The position numbers and the translations under genes are program-made. Positions 1-8,101 of a stretch of DNA of 64,000 nt are shown here, in pieces. This DNA comes from Bacteroidia bacterium (GTDB lineage Bacteria; Bacteroidota; Bacteroidia; Flavobacteriales; Flavobacteriaceae). Each line of letters begins with the position of its first letter. Position 1 is the first letter of the stretch. The notes below the pieces were generated by a model that was given only the letters and a program-made list of their open reading frames with translations, was not told where the DNA came from and ran no database searches. The stretch is from positions 1-64,000 of the forward strand of contig JAUIBP010000010.1 of assembly GCA_030427735.1 (NCBI GenBank). Direction: 5' to 3'.

Positions 1-541
1 CTAAAGCAACACTCTGCAAGGACATATTTCCCGAACCATCCAAAGCGCGAACTGTGAAACTATAAGTTGTGGATGGTGTTAAACCTGAAACTGTATAACT
101 CGTTAATCCGCCTGTTAATCCTAAACTTACTCCGTTCTGAAATACTTCATAATCGCTAACACCTACATTATCCGTTGAGGCCGTCCAACTTAAATCCAAG
201 CCTGTTGTCCCGAGGTTCGAAACCAATAAACCCGTTGGAATGCTTGGAGCCTCTGTATCGGCTGGACTTAGGGTCGTTGCCTCTAAAGCGACACTCTGCA
301 AGGACATATTCCCTGAACCATCCAAAGCGCGAACCGTAAAACTATAGGTCGTGGATGGCGTTAAACCTGAAACTGTATAACTCGTTAATCCGCCTGTTAA
401 TCCTAAACTTACGCCATTCTGAAATACTTCATAATCGCTAACCCCTAAATTATCTGTTGAAGCTGTCCAACTTAAATCCAAGCCCGTTGTCCCGAGGTTC
501 GAAGCCAACAAGCCCGTTGGAACACTTGGAGCTTCTGCATC
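1..541 (-). repeat. Tandem 282-bp repeat coding fibronectin III domains
   Basis: The sequence starting at position 1 recurs from position 283 with roughly nine of ten bases identical, a period of 282 bp (94 codons). Each unit codes for one FnIII domain plus a short linker rich in Thr, Ser, Pro and Ala. Similarity at DNA level is high enough to suggest recent duplication or gene conversion. Further copies may lie beyond the left edge. Confidence 0.85.
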
Positions 542-1027
542 TAAAATTGTTATACTAACATTATCTATAAAAACTTCATGCCCAACTTGCCAACCACTAT
601 AAGGCGCTGCATAAACTCTAATTAAAGGATTTGAATTTGTAGCTATTAAAGTCCATGTATACTCCGTCCAATTGGTTCCTGAAATAAGTGTAGTATTGAA
701 ACCTTGTACCCCTGTCCAATTTGCAAAGGCTGGCTGAAAACTAGACTCCCCTCCTCTTGCCCAAATACTTACAATGTACTGTTCTCCAACAACTGCGTTA
801 AAAGTATAATTCATATCACGAGAATTTTGACCAGTTGCTGCTACACGTAAAGAAAAATTACCACTTTGAGGATTTATACCACTAGATGTCAAATTAGCAT
901 TTGAATTCCAACCTAACACAGAATTAGACTCATTATCGCCAGATGCGGCATTAGAATGAGTGTGTAAATTTTGGGAAAAAAGTACCGCAGTTTGAAAAAA
1001 TAAAACAAAGAGGTAAAAATATTTCAT
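1..1027 (-). CDS. Secreted fibronectin type III repeat protein, 5' part (runs off window)
   Basis: The frame opens with ATG at 1027 and stays open to position 1, so about 342 N-terminal residues are visible and the C-terminus lies outside the window. A signal peptide covers about residues 1-19 (hydrophobic stretch ending in LFSQ). Residues about 20-160 form a beta-rich region resembling a CBM_4_9-type carbohydrate-binding module (QYIVSIWARGG, then NWTEYTWTL and VFIDNVSI). From D163 there are two fibronectin III units of 94 residues each, the second starting at D257, and they are almost identical. Such architecture is common in secreted Bacteroidota enzymes or adhesins with a C-terminal T9SS signal. 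The catalytic part, if any, is not visible. The coding call is secure, the function is not. Confidence 0.8.
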   Translation of the reverse strand, partial: MKYFYLFVLFFQTAVLFSQNLHTHSNAASGDNESNSVLGWNSNANLTSSGINPQSGNFSLRVAATGQNSRDMNYTFNAVVGEQYIVSIWARGGESSFQPAFANWTGVQGFNTTLISGTNWTEYTWTLIATNSNPLIRVYAAPYSGWQVGHEVFIDNVSITILDAEAPSVPTGLLASNLGTTGLDLSWTASTDNLGVSDYEVFQNGVSLGLTGGLTSYTVSGLTPSTTYSFTVRALDGSGNMSLQSVALEATTLSPADTEAPSIPTGLLVSNLGTTGLDLSWTASTDNVGVSDYEVFQNGVSLGLTGGLTSYTVSGLTPSTTYSFTVRALDGSGNMSLQSVAL

Positions 1028-1221
1028 AGCAATTTATAAATTAATTTTTCTTAATTATTTTTTGCTATTATCCAGTACCTATGGGAGTCGTTTTATTAAG
1101 ACATTATTAAAACAACATATTGAAAATAAATCTTATTTTTTTAATATCATAAAAAAAACCTCATTCTGCATATAAAATCGCCAAACCCATCGCCAAGTAA
1201 GTAATTTATTACTAAGTAAAT

Positions 1222-1662
1222 CTAAACTGTTTTCCGCAACCTTTGGTAATAGAATGCAGGCAATAACAGTAGCAATAGTATGGGTTGAATTAAAAAGCGC
1301 CTAACATTAAAAAGCATTAAATACTGCTCTTGTTTGGCATCACTGATTAAATACCAAAATAAGCCTAATAACAACACAAAAGCGAAACTGTAAACAACCC
1401 CTGAAAACTTTAAAATTTCGACATCTTTAAAAAACGCAAAAATAATCCCTAAAGAAAGTATTGTATTTAACAGATATCTAAAACCAGTGAACAATAGTAA
1501 CTTAAAAGTTTCAAATTTTGGAGCATCTAAAAACAAATAATCATTTTTAAAAAATTCAATAAACGGATCGTAAAAAAGCTTGCTTTCGAACATGCGAACT
1601 ATTACAAGCCCTAGTAAACATAATGCAGCAATGCTATATCGTTTCACCCTATCCATTTTCAT
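1222..1662 (-). CDS. Exosortase F system-associated membrane protein
   Basis: This 146-residue protein has about four hydrophobic segments and no soluble domain. The pattern ESKLFYDPFIEFFKNDYL near the N-terminus and VRRFLIQPILLLLLLPAFYYQ near the C-terminus matches the small protein family found next to xrtF in Flavobacteriia (TIGR04127-like, recognised from memory). Its ATG lies inside the end of the xrtF frame, a 14-nt overlap, so the two are translationally coupled. The molecular role is unknown; it presumably assists the membrane-embedded XrtF in processing or anchoring exported proteins. Confidence 0.8.
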   Translation of the reverse strand: MKMDRVKRYSIAALCLLGLVIVRMFESKLFYDPFIEFFKNDYLFLDAPKFETFKLLLFTGFRYLLNTILSLGIIFAFFKDVEILKFSGVVYSFAFVLLLGLFWYLISDAKQEQYLMLFNVRRFLIQPILLLLLLPAFYYQRLRKTV

Positions 1663-2206
1663 TCAAGGTTTTAAAATCTTGAATGCGATTTACCCATATC
1701 ACCCACAACAAAAATACCATTCCGTAAATAAACAACGGAAATACAACGCCATGCAACACATGCTCATAGTTCGGATAATGATATAACCCAATAGTTAATA
1801 ACGCAATACGCAACACATTAGCCACATAAATTAAAAAACCACCAAAAGCTAAAAACAAAACTGTGCGCATAAAAGATGATGAAAATGCAATAACAAAAGC
1901 TACGAACAATATAATAACACTTACAGCATTGCACCCCTCAATAATCCTAACAACATACGTATTATTATAGTACAATCTTACCCAAGCTTCATTGTCGACG
2001 GTTTCTATAAATGCAGGTAAGCCTAAAAACGACAAAACGGCTTCCGTATGTTTGGCCACATAATAAGTAATAAAATCGGGATGAAAAACACTGGTTTTCG
2101 ACCAATTTAAATACCATCCATAAAGTATAGACAGTATTGTATAGACACCTAAAAAGGTTACTATAAACTTTAAAACCAACTTATATTTTAATAGTAATGC
2201 TTTCAG
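1649..2206 (-). CDS. xrtF: Exosortase family protein XrtF
   Basis: This multi-pass membrane protein is a cysteine protease/transpeptidase-like exosortase thought to cut and sort proteins bearing a C-terminal signal. Counting from the TTG at 2179, the catalytic residues are Cys83 (EGCNAV), Arg124 (NVLRIAL) and His143 (HVLHGVVFP), each at the usual place. No ATG exists upstream in frame before the stop. The TTG at 2179 gives 176 residues. A CTG at 2206 would give a leader reading MKALLLKYKLVLKFI, which looks more like the family N-terminus, so I extend to 2206 tentatively. It is followed by its partner gene with overlap. No XrtF target protein is evident in the window. Confidence 0.82.
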   Translation of the reverse strand: MKALLLKYKLVLKFIVTFLGVYTILSILYGWYLNWSKTSVFHPDFITYYVAKHTEAVLSFLGLPAFIETVDNEAWVRLYYNNTYVVRIIEGCNAVSVIILFVAFVIAFSSSFMRTVLFLAFGGFLIYVANVLRIALLTIGLYHYPNYEHVLHGVVFPLFIYGMVFLLWVIWVNRIQDFKTLNENG

Positions 2207-2272
2207 ACTACTTAAGAATTAAAAGATGTTAAATTTATATAAAATGAAGCGCATTAATAGTACATTTTTAAA

Positions 2273-2280
2273 TACTTTTG
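2273..2280 (+). promoter_or_regulatory. Bacteroidota -7 promoter element for the GAF gene
   Basis: TACTTTTG matches the TAnnTTTG consensus of the Bacteroidota housekeeping sigma factor. It lies 15 nt before the ATG at 2296. The TTG inside it cannot be the start codon, because transcription would begin downstream. No clear -33 TTG is seen. Confidence 0.6.
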
Positions 2281-2295
2281 CGAAAAAATTCACCT

Positions 2296-2751
2296 ATGAC
2301 GTTTTCCGAATTAAAACCGCAAATAAACACGATAACTAGTAATACCCAAAATTCTGTCGAAGAACGTTTACTAAGCATTTGCGAGCTCTTAGAACAACAT
2401 ATTCCATATTATAATTGGGTAGGATTTTATTTTAAAAACGGCGATAAAAACGAACTCAAATTAGGGCCTTATGTTGGCGCACCTACAGACCACACGATTA
2501 TTCCTTTTGGCAAAGGGATTTGCGGTCAAGTTGCTGTTAGCAATAAAAATTTTGTAGTTCCAGATGTTGCTGCACAAGACAATTACATTGCTTGTAGCAT
2601 TACAGTTAAAGCAGAAATAGTAATTCCTATTTTTGTTAATGGTGAAAATATTGGACAAATAGATATTGATTCCAACACTCCAGATCCGTTTACAGAAGAA
2701 GACGAACGTTTTTTAGAATTTGTTTGCGAAAAAGTTTCCGAAATCCTGTAA
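2296..2751 (+). CDS. GAF domain protein, free methionine-R-sulfoxide reductase-like
   Basis: The 151-residue protein is a single GAF domain matching the fRMsr family (YebR-type), which reduces free L-methionine-(R)-sulfoxide with thiol chemistry. Landmarks are NWVGFYF, GPYVG, the PFGKGICGQVA core and the DIDS strand. Of the three cysteines used by the E. coli enzyme (84, 94, 118), the last two have equivalents at Cys76 and Cys100 with exact spacing. The Cys84 position is His66, so the classic disulfide partner is missing. It may use Cys76-Cys100 instead or act as a ligand-binding GAF protein. The start at ATG 2296 is chosen because a promoter element covers the upstream TTG. It ends directly against the convergent permease gene. 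Confidence 0.75.
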   Translation: MTFSELKPQINTITSNTQNSVEERLLSICELLEQHIPYYNWVGFYFKNGDKNELKLGPYVGAPTDHTIIPFGKGICGQVAVSNKNFVVPDVAAQDNYIACSITVKAEIVIPIFVNGENIGQIDIDSNTPDPFTEEDERFLEFVCEKVSEIL

Positions 2752-4002
2752 TTACATTCCTGTTCTAATCGCTTCAACAGGATCTAATTTTGATGCCGAA
2801 ATCGCAGGCAAAACGCCTGAAATCAATCCAATTAGTGTCGATAACGAAAATCCTAAAAACATATTCCAAAACGATAATACAAACTCAAAATTATCGACCA
2901 TTTGGGAGGCTATCAGGGCTACAATCCAAACTAAGGTTAAACCAATAACCCCGCCAATAACAGCTAAAATAATCGCTTCGAATAAAAACTGAAAAAGAAT
3001 AAATCTATTTTTAGCACCCAACGATTTTTGAATACCGATAAGGTTGGTGCGCTCTTTAACACTTACAAACATAATATTGGCAATTCCAAAACCGCCCACT
3101 AAAAGCGAAAAACCACTAATAATCCAACCCGCAATATTTAAGCCTCCAATAATACTATCTATTGCATCGGTCATGCCAGATAATTTATTAACAAAAAAGT
3201 TATCGGGTTCGTCGGCTTTAAGCCCTCTATAAATTCTAAATTTCTGTTTCAACACCTCTTCAAACGCATCAATATCTACACCTTTTTTTGGTTTAATCAT
3301 TACTGCTCCAGGAATTCCATCTGTTCCTCCAGTCGTAAATTGCCGAACAAAATTTGAAGGCAAGAATGCTTTTTCATCTGGCGAATCAAAAAGCGAAGAT
3401 CCTACTTTTTTAAGCACACCAATAACCGTTACTTTACGCCCATAAATACGCACTTGTTTTCCGATTGGCTCTTGATTATCGAATAAATTTTCGGCCAATT
3501 TAGCTCCGATTACAATTACAGGAGCTCCTGTTACCGACTCCGATTCTGTATAAAACCGACCGTCGCCAATCTTCAAATCTTCTATAACATAAATACCATT
3601 CGATGCTGGCACCACATTTACATTGGCAATGGTATTACTTTGGTATTTAATAGTTTCAGAACTTCCAAAAATCACATACGCGCTAGCTTCAATATCTGGC
3701 ACATTTCTATTTACAAATTCGTAGTCGTCGTGCTCGGTCTGCGGGAAATTATCTCGTTGCCATTTTGGCACATTAGTTGGCCCGAAAGAAAACTTGGTTA
3801 AATAAATGGTATTTAAATCCAACCCCGAGAGTTGGTCTTTTATACTCTTATCTAAAGAGTCTACAGCTGCAAGCACAGCTATAATAGAAAAAATACCTAT
3901 AGTTACCCCTAATAACGATAAAAACGTTCGCAATTTATTATTGCGTAATGCGTTTAAAGCAAAGGCAAAACTTTCTTTAAAAAGTCTTAAATACAATATC
4001 AT
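2752..4002 (-). CDS. ABC transporter permease, MacB/FtsX family
   Basis: This 416-residue inner-membrane protein has the MacB-like layout: a first membrane segment at about residues 20-45 after the motif LRTFLSLLGVTIGIFSIIAVLAAV, a large periplasmic core domain (about 50-280), then three C-terminal membrane helices forming the FtsX domain (from WIISGFSLLVGGFGIANIMFVSVKERT onward). It ends with the usual LDPVEAIRTGM tail. Family members work with a LolD/MacB-type ATPase in lipoprotein release or peptide/drug export by mechanotransmission. No ATPase or membrane-fusion gene is adjacent here, so the substrate is not deducible. It is convergent with the GAF gene without any spacer. Confidence 0.88.
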   Translation of the reverse strand: MILYLRLFKESFAFALNALRNNKLRTFLSLLGVTIGIFSIIAVLAAVDSLDKSIKDQLSGLDLNTIYLTKFSFGPTNVPKWQRDNFPQTEHDDYEFVNRNVPDIEASAYVIFGSSETIKYQSNTIANVNVVPASNGIYVIEDLKIGDGRFYTESESVTGAPVIVIGAKLAENLFDNQEPIGKQVRIYGRKVTVIGVLKKVGSSLFDSPDEKAFLPSNFVRQFTTGGTDGIPGAVMIKPKKGVDIDAFEEVLKQKFRIYRGLKADEPDNFFVNKLSGMTDAIDSIIGGLNIAGWIISGFSLLVGGFGIANIMFVSVKERTNLIGIQKSLGAKNRFILFQFLFEAIILAVIGGVIGLTLVWIVALIASQMVDNFEFVLSFWNMFLGFSLSTLIGLISGVLPAISASKLDPVEAIRTGM

Positions 4003-4123
4003 TTAGCGGTACTTTTAGTTTTAATTTCAAAATTTAAAGATAGGACGTTTTAATTAGAGTTTCGTTACAAAAAAAATAAAAACAAAAGCCTTTGTAAACT
4101 ATAAAAATTTTATTCTAAATACT

Positions 4124-4131
4124 TACTTTTG
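4124..4131 (+). promoter_or_regulatory. -7 promoter element of purH
   Basis: TACTTTTG fits the TAnnTTTG consensus 24 nt upstream of the purH ATG at 4156. It overlaps a TTG at 4129 that opens the frame but cannot be a real start codon. No -33 TTG at a usual distance is obvious. Confidence 0.6.
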
Positions 4132-4155
4132 CACCTTGAATATAACACAACAGTA

Positions 4156-5688
4156 ATGAGTAACGAAAAAACAATTAAATCTGCATTAATTTCGGTATTT
4201 AGTAAAGATGGTTTAGAGCCTATTATTAAAACGTTAAACGAACAAGGTGTAACTATTTACTCTACAGGAGGCACCCAAGCGTTCATTAACGATTTAGGCG
4301 TAGATGTTGTACCTGTAGAAGATATTACATCGTACCCTTCTATATTAGGTGGCCGTGTAAAAACCTTACACCCTAAAGTATTTGGAGGTATCTTAAACCG
4401 TCAAAACAACGAGCAAGACCGTTCTGAATTAGCAGAGTTTGAAATCCCTCAAATCGATTTAGTGATTGTTGATTTATATCCGTTCGAAAAAACAGTTGCT
4501 TCTGGCGCTAGCGAACAAGATATTATAGAAAAAATCGATATTGGTGGTATTTCGTTAATTCGTGCTGCTGCTAAAAATTATGCCGATGTAGTTTGTATTT
4601 CTTCTATGAACGACTACAGCGAATTTTTAGACCTCATTACCGAGCAAAAAGGCACTTTAACGTTAGAACAAAGAAAGCATTTTGCTAGAAAATCTTTTAA
4701 TGTGTCTTCGCATTACGATTCGGCTATATTCAATTATTTCAATCAAAATAATGAAGAAACTGTTTTAAAATTAAGCGAACAAAAAGGTCAGGTATTACGT
4801 TACGGAGAAAACCCGCACCAAAAGGGATTTTTCTTTGGCGATTTCGACAGTTTATTTACAAAACTTAACGGCAAAGAATTAAGCTACAACAACCTTTTAG
4901 ATGTAGATGCTGCTGTTAATTTAATGAACGAATTTAAAGGAGGTGCGCCCACTTTTGCTATTTTAAAACACAACAATGCCTGTGGTGTTGCGCAAAGAGC
5001 CACTTTAAAAGAAGCTTATGCCGATGCCTTAGCAGGCGACCCTGTTTCTGCTTTTGGAGGTGTTTTAATTTCTAATACGCCAATTGATTTAGATACTGCC
5101 GAAGACATTCACAATTTGTTTTGCGAAGTGGTAATTGCTCCTAGCTACAGCGACGAGGCTTTAGAGCTTTTAAAAGGAAAGAAAAACAGAATTATATTAG
5201 TACTTCACGATATCGAATTACCTAAAACAAACGTAAGAACTTGTTTAAACGGAGTTTTAGTTCAAGATAAAGACAATATAACAGATGCTTTAGAAGATTT
5301 ATCTGAAGCTACAAACAATAAACCTACAGAAAGCGAGTTAAACGATTTAATCTTTGCTTCAAAGATCTGTAAACACACAAAATCTAACACTATCGTTTTA
5401 GCAAAAAACAATCAGTTATTAGCTAGCGGTACTGGGCAAACAAGTCGTGTAGACGCTCTTAATCAAGCTATCCATAAAGCACAGTCTTTTAATTTCGATT
5501 TAAAAGGATCGGTAATGGCCAGCGACGCCTTTTTCCCTTTCCCAGATTGTGTAGAAATAGCAAACAATGCTGGTATTACAGCCGTAATACAGCCAGGAGG
5601 TTCTATAAAAGATCAATTAAGTATCGATTATTGTAATGAAAACGATGTGGCCATGGTATTTACAGGTACACGTCATTTTAAACATTAA
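4156..5688 (+). CDS. purH: Bifunctional AICAR formyltransferase/IMP cyclohydrolase
   Basis: PurH carries out the last two steps of de novo purine synthesis in the cytosol: formylation of AICAR with 10-formyl-tetrahydrofolate, then ring closure to IMP. The 510-residue length is normal. The N-terminal MGS-like cyclohydrolase domain (about 1-150) begins KSALISVFSKDGLEPI and carries STGGTQ and LGGRVKTLHPKVFGG. The formyltransferase domain follows, with RYGENPHQ, the catalytic Lys-His in LKHNNACGVA, DPVSAFGG and FPFPD, and ends in GTRHFKH. The start at ATG 4156 (MSNEKTIK) is preferred over an in-frame TTG that lies in the promoter. It stands alone upstream of the mre operon. Confidence 0.97.
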   Translation: MSNEKTIKSALISVFSKDGLEPIIKTLNEQGVTIYSTGGTQAFINDLGVDVVPVEDITSYPSILGGRVKTLHPKVFGGILNRQNNEQDRSELAEFEIPQIDLVIVDLYPFEKTVASGASEQDIIEKIDIGGISLIRAAAKNYADVVCISSMNDYSEFLDLITEQKGTLTLEQRKHFARKSFNVSSHYDSAIFNYFNQNNEETVLKLSEQKGQVLRYGENPHQKGFFFGDFDSLFTKLNGKELSYNNLLDVDAAVNLMNEFKGGAPTFAILKHNNACGVAQRATLKEAYADALAGDPVSAFGGVLISNTPIDLDTAEDIHNLFCEVVIAPSYSDEALELLKGKKNRIILVLHDIELPKTNVRTCLNGVLVQDKDNITDALEDLSEATNNKPTESELNDLIFASKICKHTKSNTIVLAKNNQLLASGTGQTSRVDALNQAIHKAQSFNFDLKGSVMASDAFFPFPDCVEIANNAGITAVIQPGGSIKDQLSIDYCNENDVAMVFTGTRHFKH

Positions 5689-5742
5689 TTTTATTACATT
5701 TACGTTTACCGATTTTTAACAAGAACAAAAAGACATTAACGC

Positions 5743-6771
5743 ATGGGATTTTTTGATTTCCTTACCGAAGAAATAGCTATAGACTTAGGTACAGCTAACA
5801 CACTTATTATTCACAACGACAAAGTTGTTGTAGACAGCCCTTCTATTGTTGCTCGCGATAGAATTAGCGGTAAGATTATTGCTGTTGGTAAGGAAGCCAG
5901 TATGATGCAAGGAAAAACGCACGAAAACATAAAAACCATTAGACCGTTAAAAGACGGTGTAATTGCAGATTTTGATGCTTCGGAGCAAATGATTAGCATG
6001 TTTATAAAAAATATTCCTGCGTTAAAAAAGAAAATGTTTACCCCTGCCCTACGCATGGTAGTTTGTATTCCTTCTGGAATTACCGAAGTAGAAATGCGAG
6101 CAGTTAAAGAATCGTGCGAGCGCGTAAATGGCAAAGAAGTTTATTTAATACACGAACCTATGGCTGCGGCCATAGGTATTGGTGTAGATATTATGCAACC
6201 TAAAGGAAATATGATTGTAGATATAGGTGGTGGCACTACCGAAATTGCAGTTATTGCCTTAGGCGGTATAGTTTGCGATAAATCGGTTAAAATTGCAGGA
6301 GATGTCTTTACAAACGACATTATTTACTACATGCGTACACAACATAACTTATACGTTGGAGAACGCACAGCCGAAAAAATTAAAATTCAGATTGGCGCAG
6401 CTACAGAAGACTTAGAAATTCCGCCAGACGATATGAGTGTTCAAGGGCGCGACCTACTTACAGGTAAGCCTAAACAGGTACAAATTTCGTATCGTGAAAT
6501 TGCAAAAGCACTCGACAAATCTATTCTTAGAATTGAAGATGCCGTAATGGAAACCTTATCGCAAACACCACCAGAATTGGCTGCCGACATTTACAATACA
6601 GGTATTTATTTGGCGGGCGGCGGCTCTATGCTACGCGGTTTAGATAAACGTTTATCTCAAAAAACAGATCTGCCGGTTTATATTGCCGAAGATCCCTTAC
6701 GTGCCGTGGTTAGAGGTACAGGAATTACACTTAAAGGTTTACCTAAATTTAAAAGTGTATTGATAAAATAA
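5743..6771 (+). CDS. mreB: Rod shape-determining protein MreB
   Basis: MreB is the bacterial actin homologue that polymerises under the inner membrane and guides the elongasome. The 342-residue protein has the actin-fold signatures: DLGTANTLI (phosphate-1 loop) near residue 14, MIVDIGGGTTEIAV (phosphate-2) near residue 156 and GIYLAGGGSML (adenine-binding) near residue 287. The N-terminal MGFFDF stretch is the usual membrane-touching segment. It is the first gene of a five-gene run with very short spacers or overlaps (mreBCD-mrdA-rodA). Two weak TAnnTTTA-type elements lie at 5695-5708 upstream and may drive it. Confidence 0.97.
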   Translation: MGFFDFLTEEIAIDLGTANTLIIHNDKVVVDSPSIVARDRISGKIIAVGKEASMMQGKTHENIKTIRPLKDGVIADFDASEQMISMFIKNIPALKKKMFTPALRMVVCIPSGITEVEMRAVKESCERVNGKEVYLIHEPMAAAIGIGVDIMQPKGNMIVDIGGGTTEIAVIALGGIVCDKSVKIAGDVFTNDIIYYMRTQHNLYVGERTAEKIKIQIGAATEDLEIPPDDMSVQGRDLLTGKPKQVQISYREIAKALDKSILRIEDAVMETLSQTPPELAADIYNTGIYLAGGGSMLRGLDKRLSQKTDLPVYIAEDPLRAVVRGTGITLKGLPKFKSVLIK

Positions 6772-6780
6772 ACATAACAC

Positions 6781-7605
6781 ATGCAGCAAATTTTAAATTT
6801 CATAATACGCAACAAAGCGTTTTTGTTGTATTTGCTGTTATTTTCGGTAGCGCTGCTATTTACAATACAAAATCATTCGTACCACAAAAGTAAATTTATA
6901 AACTCTGCTAACTTTGTTAGTGGTGGCATTTACGATCAATTAAATACAGTAGATCAATACTTCGATTTAAAAGTTCAGAACGAAAATTTAGTTGAAGAAA
7001 ATGCAAGACTCCGAAATCAAATTGAAGCTATAGAAACCACTACCGACAGTACATTTATAGACACTACCAATTTTGACGGTTCATTTTTATTTAAACCCAC
7101 ACGAATTGTAAAAAACAGCTATTCGGCATCTACCAACATATTATTAATAGACAAAGGCGAAGCAGACAGCATTAAACAAGATTTTGGACTTATATCTCCT
7201 AAAGGTGTTATTGGTATAGTAGATAAAACTAGCGACAACTACGCAACGATCATTTCTATCCTTAACACAAAAAGCCGAATTAGCGCCCAGCTAAAATCTA
7301 CCAATCACTTTGGTACATTAACTTGGGACGGAAAGTCGCCAGAATTTGTACAATTAATAGATATTCCTAAAATAGCACCTGTACAAGTAGGCGACACCAT
7401 TGTAACCTCTGGCCGTTCGGTTATTTTTCCTAAAGGCATTCTTATTGGCACCATAGAAGATTATAAATTAGATGCTGCAGAGAACAACTACGAAATATCG
7501 GTAAAGCTTTTTAACGACATGACTAACATAGAGCATGCCTACATTATCGAACATTTAGATGCTCCCGAAATTAACAATCTCTTAAACCTGTCTAATGAAC
7601 AATAG
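6781..7605 (+). CDS. mreC: Rod shape-determining protein MreC
   Basis: MreC is the periplasmic scaffold linking MreB filaments to PBP2 and RodA. The 274-residue protein has one N-terminal membrane helix (about residues 12-28), a coiled-coil region (about 55-85, DLKVQNENLVEENARLRNQI), and the two beta-barrel domains that end the family (LLIDKGEADSIKQDFGLISPKGVIGIV and VGDTIVTSGRSVIFPKGILIGTI). It starts 9 nt after mreB and its last 11 nt overlap mreD, so all are likely on one transcript. Confidence 0.95.
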   Translation: MQQILNFIIRNKAFLLYLLLFSVALLFTIQNHSYHKSKFINSANFVSGGIYDQLNTVDQYFDLKVQNENLVEENARLRNQIEAIETTTDSTFIDTTNFDGSFLFKPTRIVKNSYSASTNILLIDKGEADSIKQDFGLISPKGVIGIVDKTSDNYATIISILNTKSRISAQLKSTNHFGTLTWDGKSPEFVQLIDIPKIAPVQVGDTIVTSGRSVIFPKGILIGTIEDYKLDAAENNYEISVKLFNDMTNIEHAYIIEHLDAPEINNLLNLSNEQ

Positions 7606-8101
7606 TACGCTTTTACACATATTTAGGTTCGTTATTCTGGTTTTAGTACAAGTCGTTGTTCTAAACCATATTAACTTTTTAGGCTACATCAATCCGTATC
7701 TGTACATTTTATTTATAGTATTATACCCAATAAAAAACAATCGGTTATTGTTTTTACTATTCAGTTTTTTACTTGGGCTAACCATCGATATGTTTTCAGA
7801 CTCTGGTGGAGTACACGCAGCCGCTTGTGTAAGTATTACCTACTTAAGGCCACTTATTTTAAAATGGTCGTTTGGTTCGGCTTACGAACACAATTCTATA
7901 AAATTTAATACCATAGAGTTTGGCACTAAACTCCTATACATATCCATACTAACACTAATCCACCATTGTATATTATTTCTTTTAGAAGTTTTTAACTTTT
8001 CCGAAATAATTTTAACGCTTCAAAAAACGTTATTTTCAAGTATCTTTACTATACTACTGTGCACCATAGTTACAATTATTTTTAGCAAGCGATCTAAATG
8101 A
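7595..8101 (+). CDS. mreD: Rod shape-determining protein MreD
   Basis: This 168-residue, strongly hydrophobic protein has about five to six membrane spans. It carries the MreD-like pattern NPYLYILFIVLYPIKNNRLLFLLFSFLLG followed by a short Asp-containing turn (TIDMFSDSGGVHA). MreD belongs to the elongasome and balances MreC-driven activation of PBP2. It begins inside the end of mreC (ATG formed within its last codons) and overlaps mrdA by 4 nt. Identification rests on both the protein pattern and its fixed position between mreC and mrdA. Confidence 0.92.
   Translation: MNNSTLLHIFRFVILVLVQVVVLNHINFLGYINPYLYILFIVLYPIKNNRLLFLLFSFLLGLTIDMFSDSGGVHAAACVSITYLRPLILKWSFGSAYEHNSIKFNTIEFGTKLLYISILTLIHHCILFLLEVFNFSEIILTLQKTLFSSIFTILLCTIVTIIFSKRSK

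Noticed and set aside
1-541. Repeats at the left edge considered as a CRISPR or mobile repeat
   Set aside because: The 282-bp period is an exact multiple of three and codes for FnIII domains in an open frame, so it is a protein repeat.
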